The notes: a model not told the origin generated them from the letters alone. A DNA stretch of 54,270 bases from an uncultured Bacteroidales bacterium (GCA_900318275.1 ONJY01000027.1:1-54270); one strand, 5' to 3'. Shown: positions 42,901 through 51,422, counted from the stretch's first letter. Numbers and translations: made by a program.

Positions 42901-45900
42901 TCATGACCCTTCGGCGACCCTTCGACAGTCGTTCGACGATGTCTTAAGAGTCAAGTTGGCGAGACAGACAGCAACCTCCTGTGGCTCTTCACGCGGACGC
43001 CAAGCGAGAATGTAACTCACTTCTGCATCAATAACTTGATATCCTTTTTCTTCATAATCCTTCATCCGGTCGCGCATGGCATTGGAGAGACTTGCAATGT
43101 ATTCACCATTCTCCGACAGCAAATAGCCATTGCGATAAGTCATTTTGTCTCCGCTGCGCAAATGTAATACCGATTCTTTTCTATCACGGAAAAAGTCTAA
43201 TTTCACATCTCGCATCGATAGCGAAAGAACTATTGTTGGTTGTGAAGTGAGGAATGAAGTGTCATTATAGATGAACAGATTGTGCTTGGCACGAGTAATA
43301 CCCACATAGATTGCACGCAACATATCATTGTCCATCCCTACAATACCACCAAGAACCAGATGGACGTTGTCAAATTCCCGACCTTTGGCTTTATGGATTG
43401 TACTTACAAATACTGTTTTGTCTTCGGTAGCAATAAAATCTTCAATACCTGATTCGAGGGCAAACTCACGAAGGTCACTACGAAAGTAGGTTTTATGTGT
43501 GGCCTCAAAGTCTGCAAGAAATTGTTTCATCGCTTCAAGGCACCGACTTGTACTGTATGCATTTTCGGTTCGACGTTTAGCCTCTCCCCACTGTTCTTTA
43601 CTGATTACGCCATCTTTGGAATTTCCAAGTTGTTTGAAAAAATAACGTACTTCAGCAAGGTTAACGAAACGGAAACCATCGGTAGCTTGAATAAGTCGAA
43701 CATGAATACCCTGCTGACGCAACAGGTGGGCAACCTGAAGAGATTGCTCATTTGTGATTGTAAGGACGGCCGTTGTGCCAGGCAGTTTGGTATCTGGGAA
43801 TAGTTGTAAGGAACTGGCTGAAGTATCCACAACGCCTTCATATTTGCTGACTGCTGTAATAGGCGTTTGCTTCATGCGGTTGGGAATCCTCTGAACAAAA
43901 CGGTTGGCAAACTCAACAATGGCGTGGTCGGAGCGATAGTTGTCTGTCAGTTCGTATAGCGTGGCATTGTAGTCGGTAATGAGCGAGCGCAGATGTGCAG
44001 AATTACTTCCACGGAAAGCGTAGATGTTCTGGTCGTCATCGCCTACTGCGATGACGCGCATATCCTCATTGCGATGCATCAGCGCTTTCACCAGACGGAA
44101 ATCGTCGGCACCCATATCCTGAGCCTCATCAACAACTAGTACGCTTTTTGCAATCTTGTTCTCCTCCACCTCTCCAGAATCTATCATATCGGCAGCGCGA
44201 GCCACCACACTGTCAGCCTCCTCGAGTGAACCCTGTCTCCCCAGCAGGTCGAAACTATACGAATGGAAGGTTTTTATATCGACAAAATGGGCTGCACCTC
44301 CATCCAATTCTATGAGACGTTTCTTGAATTCTGTTGCCGCCGCACGGGAGAATGTGAGCATCAGCAGTTGCTCGTGTTTCACATCTTCCATCCGTAACAG
44401 CGAGGCCAGTTTATGAACCAATACGCGTGTCTTTCCACTTCCCGGGCCAGCAGCCACAACAATATATTTGTTTTCCTTGTCGTCAATAATTTGACGCTGT
44501 CGTTCACTAAGGCCACCAAATATTTGCTCGTATTTTGCGGGGGTTATGTTTTTGGTAATTTGAGTGTGGCGTTCTCCTCGGAAGTATTTCCTTATGAAGA
44601 CTGCATAGTCCATCAGGAAGTAGTCGCTAACAAACTGCGTGGCAGCGTTGTAGTCACGCACCATCATGTTGGCATATTCGCCCACGATGTGAATCTGCTG
44701 GATTCGTTGTTTATAGAATTCGTCAAGCAGGCGATACTGTTCTTTCCCATAGCGTCGCGCACGTTCTACTAAACGGTGAATCTGCATGGTGCTGTATATC
44801 ACCATAAATCCACCTTCAATCTTCAACAACCCCATTCGGGAAAGGTAGAGCAGAGCCTCTTCCATATCGTTAAGAGACGGCTTCTCCTTGGAACCAAATG
44901 AGAATCCCTGCAGAGTAACATTATACTGCTCTAGCAACTCAACCATCGAGAAGGTTATCATCTTGTTGTTTGATGCTGAGATTTCCCCAAGCGACTTTGC
45001 TGCAAATCGGCATAATTCCACACGTCGTTCAAATCTGGTGAAAGTCGTCTCTCGATCAACCTGCAGGCGTATGCTTACACTTTCAGCTGTTCCACGGTGC
45101 TCATGCTTGTAGATATATCCTTTTGTGCTTAAGAAATGTAATAATGTGCGTAGCGTCTTTACCGTGCAACGAGAGTTACCTATTGTCTGGGCTTCAGCAT
45201 TGAGCAGCTTATAGTTAAATGTTTGAATATCTGTCGAAAGGTGTTCCAGTATAAAACGTTCAATTCGAAGAACCTCTTCCAATCCACGTGACACATTGGC
45301 GCGGTCGACATAGGCTTTCATATCCTGTGCGTCTGCCAATATCCCCTCTTGACGCATGAGGTTAACATTTCTAATTACGGTCTCTTTCGTCATTCCGAGG
45401 ATATCTGCCAAATAGTCAATTCGACTCTCGGCATCTGCTCCTCTACCGCCAGCCGTTGCTCGACTGCTGATAAGCGACCCGATAATTCGGGCAGCTTCTT
45501 CTCGTGTAGTCTCATCAAAAAGTGATGATGCCGTTAATCGACTACGTGCCTCGTCCATGGAACGCACTTTGATACCTGTAGCGAAAATATGAGGTGCATT
45601 GCTTCCCCGATGAATAAATCCAGCTTCTTCTAATGCCGTAACCGCACCTTTCACTCTCGTCTCAATATCGTTTCCTTCGTCTTCATTCCATCCCGCTTGC
45701 CGTGCTATTTCCAAAGGAGAGCAACTAACATAGTCTCGTTTGGCAGTAAGGTCTTTGATGGCTTTCCAAACCTGCTGAATCTCGCTAATGGAGAGTTTCG
45801 TCTGATTGAGAAGGATAAAATGCTTGTCCAAGTCGCTGTCACCAAATAGAACATAACATTCGGCCTCCATATTTGGGTCTCGTCCTGCACGTCCAGCCTC

Positions 45901-47913
45901 TTGGACGTAGTTCTCCAGGGAGTCGCTGATATCATAGTGAACAACTAACCCAACATCTTTCTTGTCTACACCCATACCAAATGCAGAAGTAGCCACAATA
46001 ACCTGTACCTCGCCGCCCATAAAGGCGTTTTGGTTGGTCACTTTTTCTGCCGACTCCATCTTACCGTTGAACGGCAATGCCAGAATACCATCACGCCTTA
46101 ATCGACCAGCAATTTCCATTGTCCGTCTGGTTCGGCTCACGTAAACGATAGTAGAACATCGATGTCCTATAATAAGGTTACGCAATTCGGAGTATTTTTC
46201 GTCTTCAGTTTCGGCATGAAGCACAGAATATCGAAGGTTCTTTCGTTCCGCACTAGCCGCAAAGATTTTCAATTCTAGGCCAAGTTTTTGCCTGAAATAC
46301 TCGCAGATATCACTCACCACCTTTTGCTTAGCAGTGGCCGTAAAACAAGAAACCGCTATGGGCTGTAACAGTTTTTTCTTCTCTTGAAGGCTGCGTATAA
46401 AATCACCAATATAAAGATAATCTGTGCGGAAATCCTGTCCCCAAGCTGAGAAGCAGTGGGCCTCGTCAATAACAAAACGCACCACATTACGGATTAGCAA
46501 CAACCGCTCAATGGTTTTGCTACGCAACATTTCGGGAGCGATATAGAGCAGATTGGCTGTTCCATCAGCTACCTGCTCTATTGCCGAAGCACGTTCTATG
46601 GGGTCAAGCAAGCCATTGATGGTCACAACGTCACTAATACCATGCTTGGCAAGATTATCTACCTGGTCTTTCATCAGGCTTTGGAGTGGCGAGATGACTA
46701 CCGTAAGCCCATGAATATTGCGCCCAGCCATAAGCGCTGGCAGCTGGAAAGTAAGGCTTTTGCCTCCTCCTGTGGGAAAGATGGTTAATAACGACTCTCC
46801 CCGGATAGCTGCTTCTACGGCCTGCTGCTGCATAGGGATACCATCGAATTGTCGGAATTCATCGTAACCGAAGAAATCCCTTAACCCGCTGTGGGCATCA
46901 AGTCGTCGCTTGCAGTATTCGCATTGTCCACAAGGTGTGTTTCGGATGAAATTCATTACATTGGTCACCTTGGGATAACTATGCATCACCCAAGCGGGTG
47001 TAATAGACGTCATATCGTCGGTACCTATCAAAGCCAACGAATAGGCCAATTCCACAGGATAATGCTTCACCACCGCTTCTATATTTGCATTCTCGCAAAT
47101 CATCCCATGGTATTCTTGTCGAATCAAAGCTCCGATGCTTTGATTCGCGCGAGGCGATTCTTCTGTCTTAATATAATCAAAGAATCCTCCAAATTCCTTA
47201 GTTTCCTTCAGTAGGCTGCTATAAATCTCATGTCTTTCAGGAGACAATAATCGCCAGCCTTCCAATTCATCATAAAACAAAGCTTGTGCTTTCTTAGCGT
47301 CATTGACGGGATTGTTCAACTCGTCCACCTGAAGTTTGTCGTCCTTCAATAGTCGATGATATGGCTTTCTCGGAAACAATAGCGGTGAGAGTGGTAGCGT
47401 GTCGATTACAGTGAAATCACCCGACAATTGAAGGTATTTCAAATCATGGTTAATGATATTGTGCCCACATAATGTGTTGCACGTTGATACGAAAGATCTG
47501 AACTCCTGCGCTGACTGCGTATGCAATACCGCACCATCCCCCCGCACGGCTCCATAGTCTTGTACCTTCTGTCTGTCAACACCAACCTCTGTGTCAATAA
47601 AAACTATATTCTCACTCTCATCATTTCCGTCTAAGGAAATATTGTATTTATTAGCGAGCCAATTAATAGATTCAACAAAATTATAATTTTTGTACTTCTT
47701 AAGAAATGCTATAACATCCCCACCCTCTCCACACGTAAAACACTTAAAAATACCCTTTTGAGGTGAAACATAAAGACTAGGAGTCCGTCCTCCATGAAAA
47801 GGACAAATGCCAACAAGGTTTGCCCCACGTTTCTTTAATGGTATAAATTCCCCTATCACATCTTCGATGCGGGAGCTATCCATTACTTGTTTTATTATTC
47901 GTTGGTCTAACAA
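42901..47913 (-). CDS. Fusion: DnaG-type CHC2 zinc finger, DEDD exonuclease, RecQ helicase, UvrD helicase
   Basis: A 1,670-residue protein. Start TTG 47913 is chosen because it gives MLDQRIIKQVMDSS, like DnaG, and because the -7 box at 47941 lies inside the longer frame. Residues 1-95: primase zinc finger with C37, H40, C58, C61, the same spacing as E. coli DnaG, but no TOPRIM follows. About 103-270: DnaQ-like exonuclease, FIDTEVG (D107, E109), HNIINHD (H156-D157), NPVNDAKKA. About 360-720: RecQ, TGGGKS, VIDEAHCFSAWGQDFR, QEAGRAGRDP. About 1140-1560: UvrD, GPGSGKTRV, VVDEAQD, GDDDQNIYAFRG, YVGITRAK. RecQ-UvrD proteins with a DEDD domain occur in Bacteroidota; the zinc finger is the unusual addition. 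Probable DNA repair or anti-phage role. Confidence 0.9.
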   Translation of the reverse strand: MLDQRIIKQVMDSSRIEDVIGEFIPLKKRGANLVGICPFHGGRTPSLYVSPQKGIFKCFTCGEGGDVIAFLKKYKNYNFVESINWLANKYNISLDGNDESENIVFIDTEVGVDRQKVQDYGAVRGDGAVLHTQSAQEFRSFVSTCNTLCGHNIINHDLKYLQLSGDFTVIDTLPLSPLLFPRKPYHRLLKDDKLQVDELNNPVNDAKKAQALFYDELEGWRLLSPERHEIYSSLLKETKEFGGFFDYIKTEESPRANQSIGALIRQEYHGMICENANIEAVVKHYPVELAYSLALIGTDDMTSITPAWVMHSYPKVTNVMNFIRNTPCGQCEYCKRRLDAHSGLRDFFGYDEFRQFDGIPMQQQAVEAAIRGESLLTIFPTGGGKSLTFQLPALMAGRNIHGLTVVISPLQSLMKDQVDNLAKHGISDVVTINGLLDPIERASAIEQVADGTANLLYIAPEMLRSKTIERLLLIRNVVRFVIDEAHCFSAWGQDFRTDYLYIGDFIRSLQEKKKLLQPIAVSCFTATAKQKVVSDICEYFRQKLGLELKIFAASAERKNLRYSVLHAETEDEKYSELRNLIIGHRCSTIVYVSRTRRTMEIAGRLRRDGILALPFNGKMESAEKVTNQNAFMGGEVQVIVATSAFGMGVDKKDVGLVVHYDISDSLENYVQEAGRAGRDPNMEAECYVLFGDSDLDKHFILLNQTKLSISEIQQVWKAIKDLTAKRDYVSCSPLEIARQAGWNEDEGNDIETRVKGAVTALEEAGFIHRGSNAPHIFATGIKVRSMDEARSRLTASSLFDETTREEAARIIGSLISSRATAGGRGADAESRIDYLADILGMTKETVIRNVNLMRQEGILADAQDMKAYVDRANVSRGLEEVLRIERFILEHLSTDIQTFNYKLLNAEAQTIGNSRCTVKTLRTLLHFLSTKGYIYKHEHRGTAESVSIRLQVDRETTFTRFERRVELCRFAAKSLGEISASNNKMITFSMVELLEQYNVTLQGFSFGSKEKPSLNDMEEALLYLSRMGLLKIEGGFMVIYSTMQIHRLVERARRYGKEQYRLLDEFYKQRIQQIHIVGEYANMMVRDYNAATQFVSDYFLMDYAVFIRKYFRGERHTQITKNITPAKYEQIFGGLSERQRQIIDDKENKYIVVAAGPGSGKTRVLVHKLASLLRMEDVKHEQLLMLTFSRAAATEFKKRLIELDGGAAHFVDIKTFHSYSFDLLGRQGSLEEADSVVARAADMIDSGEVEENKIAKSVLVVDEAQDMGADDFRLVKALMHRNEDMRVIAVGDDDQNIYAFRGSNSAHLRSLITDYNATLYELTDNYRSDHAIVEFANRFVQRIPNRMKQTPITAVSKYEGVVDTSASSLQLFPDTKLPGTTAVLTITNEQSLQVAHLLRQQGIHVRLIQATDGFRFVNLAEVRYFFKQLGNSKDGVISKEQWGEAKRRTENAYSTSRCLEAMKQFLADFEATHKTYFRSDLREFALESGIEDFIATEDKTVFVSTIHKAKGREFDNVHLVLGGIVGMDNDMLRAIYVGITRAKHNLFIYNDTSFLTSQPTIVLSLSMRDVKLDFFRDRKESVLHLRSGDKMTYRNGYLLSENGEYIASLSNAMRDRMKDYEEKGYQVIDAEVSYILAWRPREEPQEVAVCLANLTLKTSSNDCRRVAEGS
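42905..42937. repeat. Three 11-base units in the 3' end of the helicase fusion gene
   Basis: GACCCTTCGGC, GACCCTTCGAC, AGTCGTTCGAC in 11-base register just before the stop (minus strand) of the fusion gene; they encode the final residues and resemble the TTCGACCATCG units of the intergenic array at 22235. Confidence 0.6.
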
Positions 47914-47940
47914 TCCTTTATAGATAATAATTTTAATTTG

Positions 47941-47970
47941 CAAAGATACGAAGTATTTTTGGATTGGCAA
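47941..47970 (-). promoter_or_regulatory. Promoter of the helicase fusion gene
   Basis: Minus-strand TATCTTTG (47941-47948) with TTG (47968-47970) 19 bases upstream. Its place rules out start codons upstream of about 47935. Confidence 0.7.
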
Positions 47971-48038
47971 CATATTATTTCATTCATAGCCGAAAACGAT
48001 AGGAAAGAGAGAGACACCTGACAGGCAGAGCAATAGAA

Positions 48039-48067
48039 AAAGGGTACCCATGAAGTGGATACCCTTT
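48039..48067 (-). terminator. Terminator hairpin
   Basis: AAAGGGTA and TACCCTTT form the stem; on the minus strand it is followed by TTTTTC. It lies about 28 bases after the EF-G2 tail remnant, the same distance as the EF-G2 terminator from the EF-G2 stop, and may be its duplicate. Confidence 0.65.
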
Positions 48068-48094
48068 GCTGTTTCCGCTTTGCGGAGCAGAGGA

Positions 48095-48168
48095 CTATTC
48101 TTCCTCGGCGGCGGCAAAGCATCACTGGTGCTTTGCTCATCGTAGGCCTTGAGGAGAGCCTGCTGTAG
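48095..48168 (-). pseudogene. Duplicated 3' end of the EF-G2 gene
   Basis: 48095-48114 matches the last 20 bases of EF-G2 (49190-49209) at 19 of 20 positions, including the stop codon; 48136-48168 matches 49210-49241 (about 26 of 30). Between them is a 21-base near-perfect palindrome (CAAAGCATCA-C-TGGTGCTTTG). On the minus strand the text reads LLQQALLKAYDE, compared with VQQALLKAYEE in EF-G2. Confidence 0.75.
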
Positions 48169-48180
48169 TGTGCTTAAGAA

Positions 48181-49002
48181 CTACATTCCCCCAATTAATT
48201 CCTCCTTCGGCATCTCCATTTTAGTGAAGGCAAACCACTTCTTGCCGAGGTCTTTCAGCGAGGCTCCTATGTGATAGACGGTATTGTCGATGCAGAGGAA
48301 GCGGTCATGGACTTTGCCAAACTCCTTCACCTCAATAGGCTGATACTGGGAATTGTGTTTTGTTAGGTCGAGAGAGAATTGTTTCGAGATGCTTTTGGTG
48401 TAAATGGTGGCTAATACTTTCTTCTTCCGCTTGTCCAGCATCGTCAGCACTGTGTCGTCCACATAGTTGTCGAACAACACTATGCTCTTCTTCGCCGACC
48501 GGATAAGGTCGGAAACAAAAGTGTAGGCATCAAATATCTGCCCATCATAGAAAATGCCCTCCACTGGCGGCAACGAGGTTTTTACAAAGAAATCAATCTT
48601 TTTATCGTGTTCCTCTATCTTACGTTCTATGTTTGTCAAACGCTGATTTATAGCATACCCCTTCAATAAATAGTCTTTTAATACAGCGTTTGCCCATTTG
48701 CGGAATAAGACACCTCGTTGGGACTTTACTCTATAACCAACTGAAATAATGACATCAAGATTATAGTATTCAACTTGATATGTTTTACCGTCAGCAGCAG
48801 TTGTCGCAAATTTTGCGACAACTGGAGTTCCATTCAGTTCTTCTGAGAGTGCATTCGCAATGTGCTTGCCAACAGTTTTTACATCGCGCTGGAAAAGTGC
48901 AGCCATTTGCTGACGATTGAGCCAAACCGTTTCTTCGTTCAAACGGACCTCCAATTTAACATCATTATCCGGCTGATAGAGTATTATCTCTCCTTTATCC
49001 AT
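48181..49002 (-). CDS. RhuM-family protein with PLD-like C-terminus
   Basis: A 273-residue protein. Residues 1-125 are the RhuM domain: ILYQPDNDVKLEVRLNEETVWLNRQQMAALFQRD, quoted as LNEETVWLNRQQMAALF; VEYYNLDVIISVGYRV and RFRKWA-like VLFRKWANAVLKDYLLKGY. Residues 145-265 resemble a phospholipase-D-type fold: YDGQIFDAYTFVSDLIRSAKKSIVLFDNYVDD and VHDRFLCIDNTVYHIGASLKDLG, where HDRFLCID is an HKD-like motif with Arg for Lys. RhuM genes are scattered accessory genes in islands and phages; DNA binding by the first part is likely. The coding sequence holds one of two identical palindromes. Confidence 0.85.
   Translation of the reverse strand: MDKGEIILYQPDNDVKLEVRLNEETVWLNRQQMAALFQRDVKTVGKHIANALSEELNGTPVVAKFATTAADGKTYQVEYYNLDVIISVGYRVKSQRGVLFRKWANAVLKDYLLKGYAINQRLTNIERKIEEHDKKIDFFVKTSLPPVEGIFYDGQIFDAYTFVSDLIRSAKKSIVLFDNYVDDTVLTMLDKRKKKVLATIYTKSISKQFSLDLTKHNSQYQPIEVKEFGKVHDRFLCIDNTVYHIGASLKDLGKKWFAFTKMEMPKEELIGGM
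48799..48823. repeat. 25-base palindrome inside the RhuM gene
   Basis: Arms AGTTGTCGCAAA and TTTGCGACAACT with one central base. It encodes VVAKFATT. The identical palindrome recurs at 49062-49086. Confidence 0.95.
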
Positions 49003-49061
49003 TTGTTTTTCTTTTGTTTGAACTTGTGCATTTTTTGCACGGGTTCACTTGTTTTCTAATG

Positions 49062-49086
49062 AGTTGTCGCAAAATTTGCGACAACT
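49062..49086. promoter_or_regulatory. 25-base palindrome upstream of the RhuM gene, candidate operator
   Basis: Same 12-base arms AGTTGTCGCAAA/TTTGCGACAACT with one central base, 60 bases before the RhuM ATG. On the minus strand the right half contains AAATTTTG, one mismatch from a -7 box (TAnnTTTG), so it overlaps the likely promoter. Confidence 0.7.
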
Positions 49087-49133
49087 GAACATTACTAATA
49101 ACGCATTTCTCTCTGGTTTATTGCGCAAAAGAA

Positions 49134-49167
49134 AAAGAGGATGCCTGATACACAGGACATCCTCTTT
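49134..49167 (-). terminator. Terminator of the EF-G2 gene
   Basis: AAAGAGGATG and CATCCTCTTT form a 10-base stem; on the minus strand it is followed by TTCTTTTGC. It starts 23 bases after the stop codon. Confidence 0.85.
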
Positions 49168-49189
49168 CGTGTTAAGTAGAAACTGACGG

Positions 49190-51322
49190 CTATTCTTCCT
49201 CAGCGGCGGCTTCCTCGTAGGCCTTGAGTAGGGCCTGCTGGACGTCGGCGGGGACGAGCTCGTAGCTGCTGAAGGTCATGGTGAAGGTACCGCGGCCGCT
49301 GGTGAGGGAACTCAGGGCGGTGCAGTAGCGGTTCATCTCGGCCAAGGGGGCCTTGGCTTTCAGCGTGGTGTACTTGCCTTCGGCATCCATGCCCATGACG
49401 ATGGCGCGGCGACCCTGCAGGTCGGTCATCACACCACCCTGTGCCTCGGTGGGCACGGTGACGGCGATGTCGTAGATAGGCTCCTTGATCTTCGGGGCTG
49501 CCTGCTTGAAGGCCTCGCGGAAGGCGGTACGGCCGGCGATCTTGAAGGCCGTTTCGTTGGAGTCGACGGGGTGCATCTTACCGTCGTAGATGTTGACGAC
49601 GATGTCGCGGGCGTAGCTGCCGGTCAGAGGACCCTGCTCCATCTTCTCCATGATACCCTTGAGGATGGCGGGCATGAAGCGGGCGTCGATCGAACCACCC
49701 ACGATGCAGTTGTTGAAGACCAGCTTGCCGCCCCACTCCAGAGGATACTCCTGGGTGTCGCGGATGGGGTACTTGGTCTGGTTGGGCATGCCGTCGTAGT
49801 AGGGCTCGATGAGCATGTGAACCTCGCCGAACTGGCCGCTACCACCCGACTGTTTCTTGTGGCGGTACATGGCCTCGGCGCTCTTGGTGATGGTCTCGCG
49901 GTAGGGGATGTTGGGGGCGGTGAAGTTGACGGCCAGCTTGTACTGGTTCTCGAAGTACCACTTCACGGTGTTGAGGTGGAGCTCACCCTGGCAGCCAAGG
50001 ATGACCTGGCGCAGCTCGCGGCTGTTCTCGAGCGTGAGGCTGCGGTCGTAGGTCACGAGGTCTTTCAGAGCGGCGCCGACCTTCTCGTCGTCGTTGCTGT
50101 TGGCGGCCTTCACGGCGACGGTGTAGATGGGAGTCGGGAACTCGATCTCGCAGACGGCGTCGTCGGTGTTCTTCGGGGTGGTGAGGGTATGGTTGATCTT
50201 GACATCCTTGAGCTTGATGGTGCAGACGATGTCGCCGGCGCAAGCCTTCTCGACGCGCTGGCGGTTGCTGCCGCTGCACACGAGGACCTGGCTGACGCGC
50301 TCCTTGCTCTGGTTGCAGGCGTTGACCACATCCTGGGCCTCGGCCAGCTCGCCATCGTAGATACGGAGGTAGCTGATCTCACCGAGGTTCTTGTCCTTGG
50401 CGCTCTTGAAGCAGAAGGCCACGGTGGGGTTGGCATTGTTGCACTTCAGCTCTTTGCCGCCTTTGGTCTTCTTGGCATCGGCCACCTCGCAGGGGGCGGG
50501 GACGTTCTGGCAGATGAACTCGAGCAGACGGTTGACGCCAAAGTTCTCCTTGGCGCTGGTGCAGAGGATGGGGAAGAGGTCGCGCTTGTCGATGGCGAGC
50601 TTCAAAGCTTGGGTCAGCTCTTCAGCGGTCAGGTCGCCATTCTCAAAATATTTCTCCATGAGGGCGTCGTCGGCAGCGGCGGCTTCCTCGACGAGGGCCA
50701 TGCGCATCTCCTCGGCCTTGTCGGCATACTGGCTGGGGATGTCGGCCTCGGTGTACTTACCGTCGGTGAAGGTGTACATCTTGTTGGCCACAATGTCGAC
50801 CACCTGGTTGAAGCCGAGACCGGCGTTGGTGGGGAACTGGAGCACGGTGCACTTGCCACCGAAGTAGTCCTTCAGCTGGTTGACGGCTTCGTCGAAGTTG
50901 GCCTTCTCGGCGTCGAGGTGGTTGACGACGAAGAGCATCGGGGTGTCGAGCTTGGCAGCGTAGCGGTTGGCTATCTCGGTGCCGACCTCGACGCCGCTCT
51001 GGGCGTTGACCACGACGACGGCAGCCTCGACCACGTTGAGGGCGCTGTCGAGCTCACCCTGGTAGTCGGCGAAGCCGGGCACATCGAGGATGTTCACCTT
51101 CTTGCCACCGAACTCGGTGTACATGAGGGTGTTCTCCACGGAGTAGCCGCGGTCGTGCTCGATGTCGCGATAGTCGCTGATGGTGTTCTTGCTGTCCACG
51201 GAGCCACGACGGTTGATGAGGCCGCCGCAGAAAGCCATAGCTTCAGCCATAGAGGTCTTGCCGGATTTGGCGCCGCCCACGAGGGCGATGTTGCGGATGT
51301 CCTGAGTCTGATAAATTTTCAT
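49190..51322 (-). CDS. fusA2: Elongation factor G paralogue EF-G2, catalytic His replaced
   Basis: A 710-residue protein with the five-domain EF-G layout. The G domain is altered: GGAKSGKTS in place of GHIDAGKTT, HDRGYSV in place of ERGITI, and DVPGF (residues 80-84) in place of DTPGH, so the histidine needed for GTP hydrolysis is Phe84. Domain IV has GSGQFGEVHMLIEP, then GSIDARFMPAILKG. In Bacteroides the EF-G2 paralogue supports slow translation without GTP hydrolysis under carbon starvation; this protein has the features expected of that group. A promoter and a leader hairpin lie upstream, a terminator downstream. Confidence 0.9.
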   Translation of the reverse strand: MKIYQTQDIRNIALVGGAKSGKTSMAEAMAFCGGLINRRGSVDSKNTISDYRDIEHDRGYSVENTLMYTEFGGKKVNILDVPGFADYQGELDSALNVVEAAVVVVNAQSGVEVGTEIANRYAAKLDTPMLFVVNHLDAEKANFDEAVNQLKDYFGGKCTVLQFPTNAGLGFNQVVDIVANKMYTFTDGKYTEADIPSQYADKAEEMRMALVEEAAAADDALMEKYFENGDLTAEELTQALKLAIDKRDLFPILCTSAKENFGVNRLLEFICQNVPAPCEVADAKKTKGGKELKCNNANPTVAFCFKSAKDKNLGEISYLRIYDGELAEAQDVVNACNQSKERVSQVLVCSGSNRQRVEKACAGDIVCTIKLKDVKINHTLTTPKNTDDAVCEIEFPTPIYTVAVKAANSNDDEKVGAALKDLVTYDRSLTLENSRELRQVILGCQGELHLNTVKWYFENQYKLAVNFTAPNIPYRETITKSAEAMYRHKKQSGGSGQFGEVHMLIEPYYDGMPNQTKYPIRDTQEYPLEWGGKLVFNNCIVGGSIDARFMPAILKGIMEKMEQGPLTGSYARDIVVNIYDGKMHPVDSNETAFKIAGRTAFREAFKQAAPKIKEPIYDIAVTVPTEAQGGVMTDLQGRRAIVMGMDAEGKYTTLKAKAPLAEMNRYCTALSSLTSGRGTFTMTFSSYELVPADVQQALLKAYEEAAAEEE

Positions 51323-51378
51323 TGTTATTGCTATTATTTATTTATTTTCTATTTTCTTAATCGTTAGAATATTACACC

Positions 51379-51399
51379 TCGCCGACAGCATCTCGGCGA
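51379..51399. promoter_or_regulatory. Leader hairpin of the EF-G2 mRNA
   Basis: TCGCCGA-CAGCATC-TCGGCGA: perfect 7-base stem starting about 9 bases after the expected transcription start, within a ~85-base leader. Confidence 0.5.
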
Positions 51400-51414
51400 C
51401 GTGCAACGTGGCGG

Positions 51415-51422
51415 CAAAGATA
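51415..51422 (-). promoter_or_regulatory. Promoter -7 box of EF-G2
   Basis: Minus-strand TATCTTTG, 93 bases before the ATG. The -33 position lacks TTTG, which would fit dependence on an activator. Confidence 0.6.

Noticed and set aside
47914-47973. Upstream ATG start (47973) for the helicase fusion
   Set aside because: The promoter -7 box TATCTTTG at 47941-47948 lies inside this extension, and the added residues do not resemble DnaG; TTG 47913 fits better.
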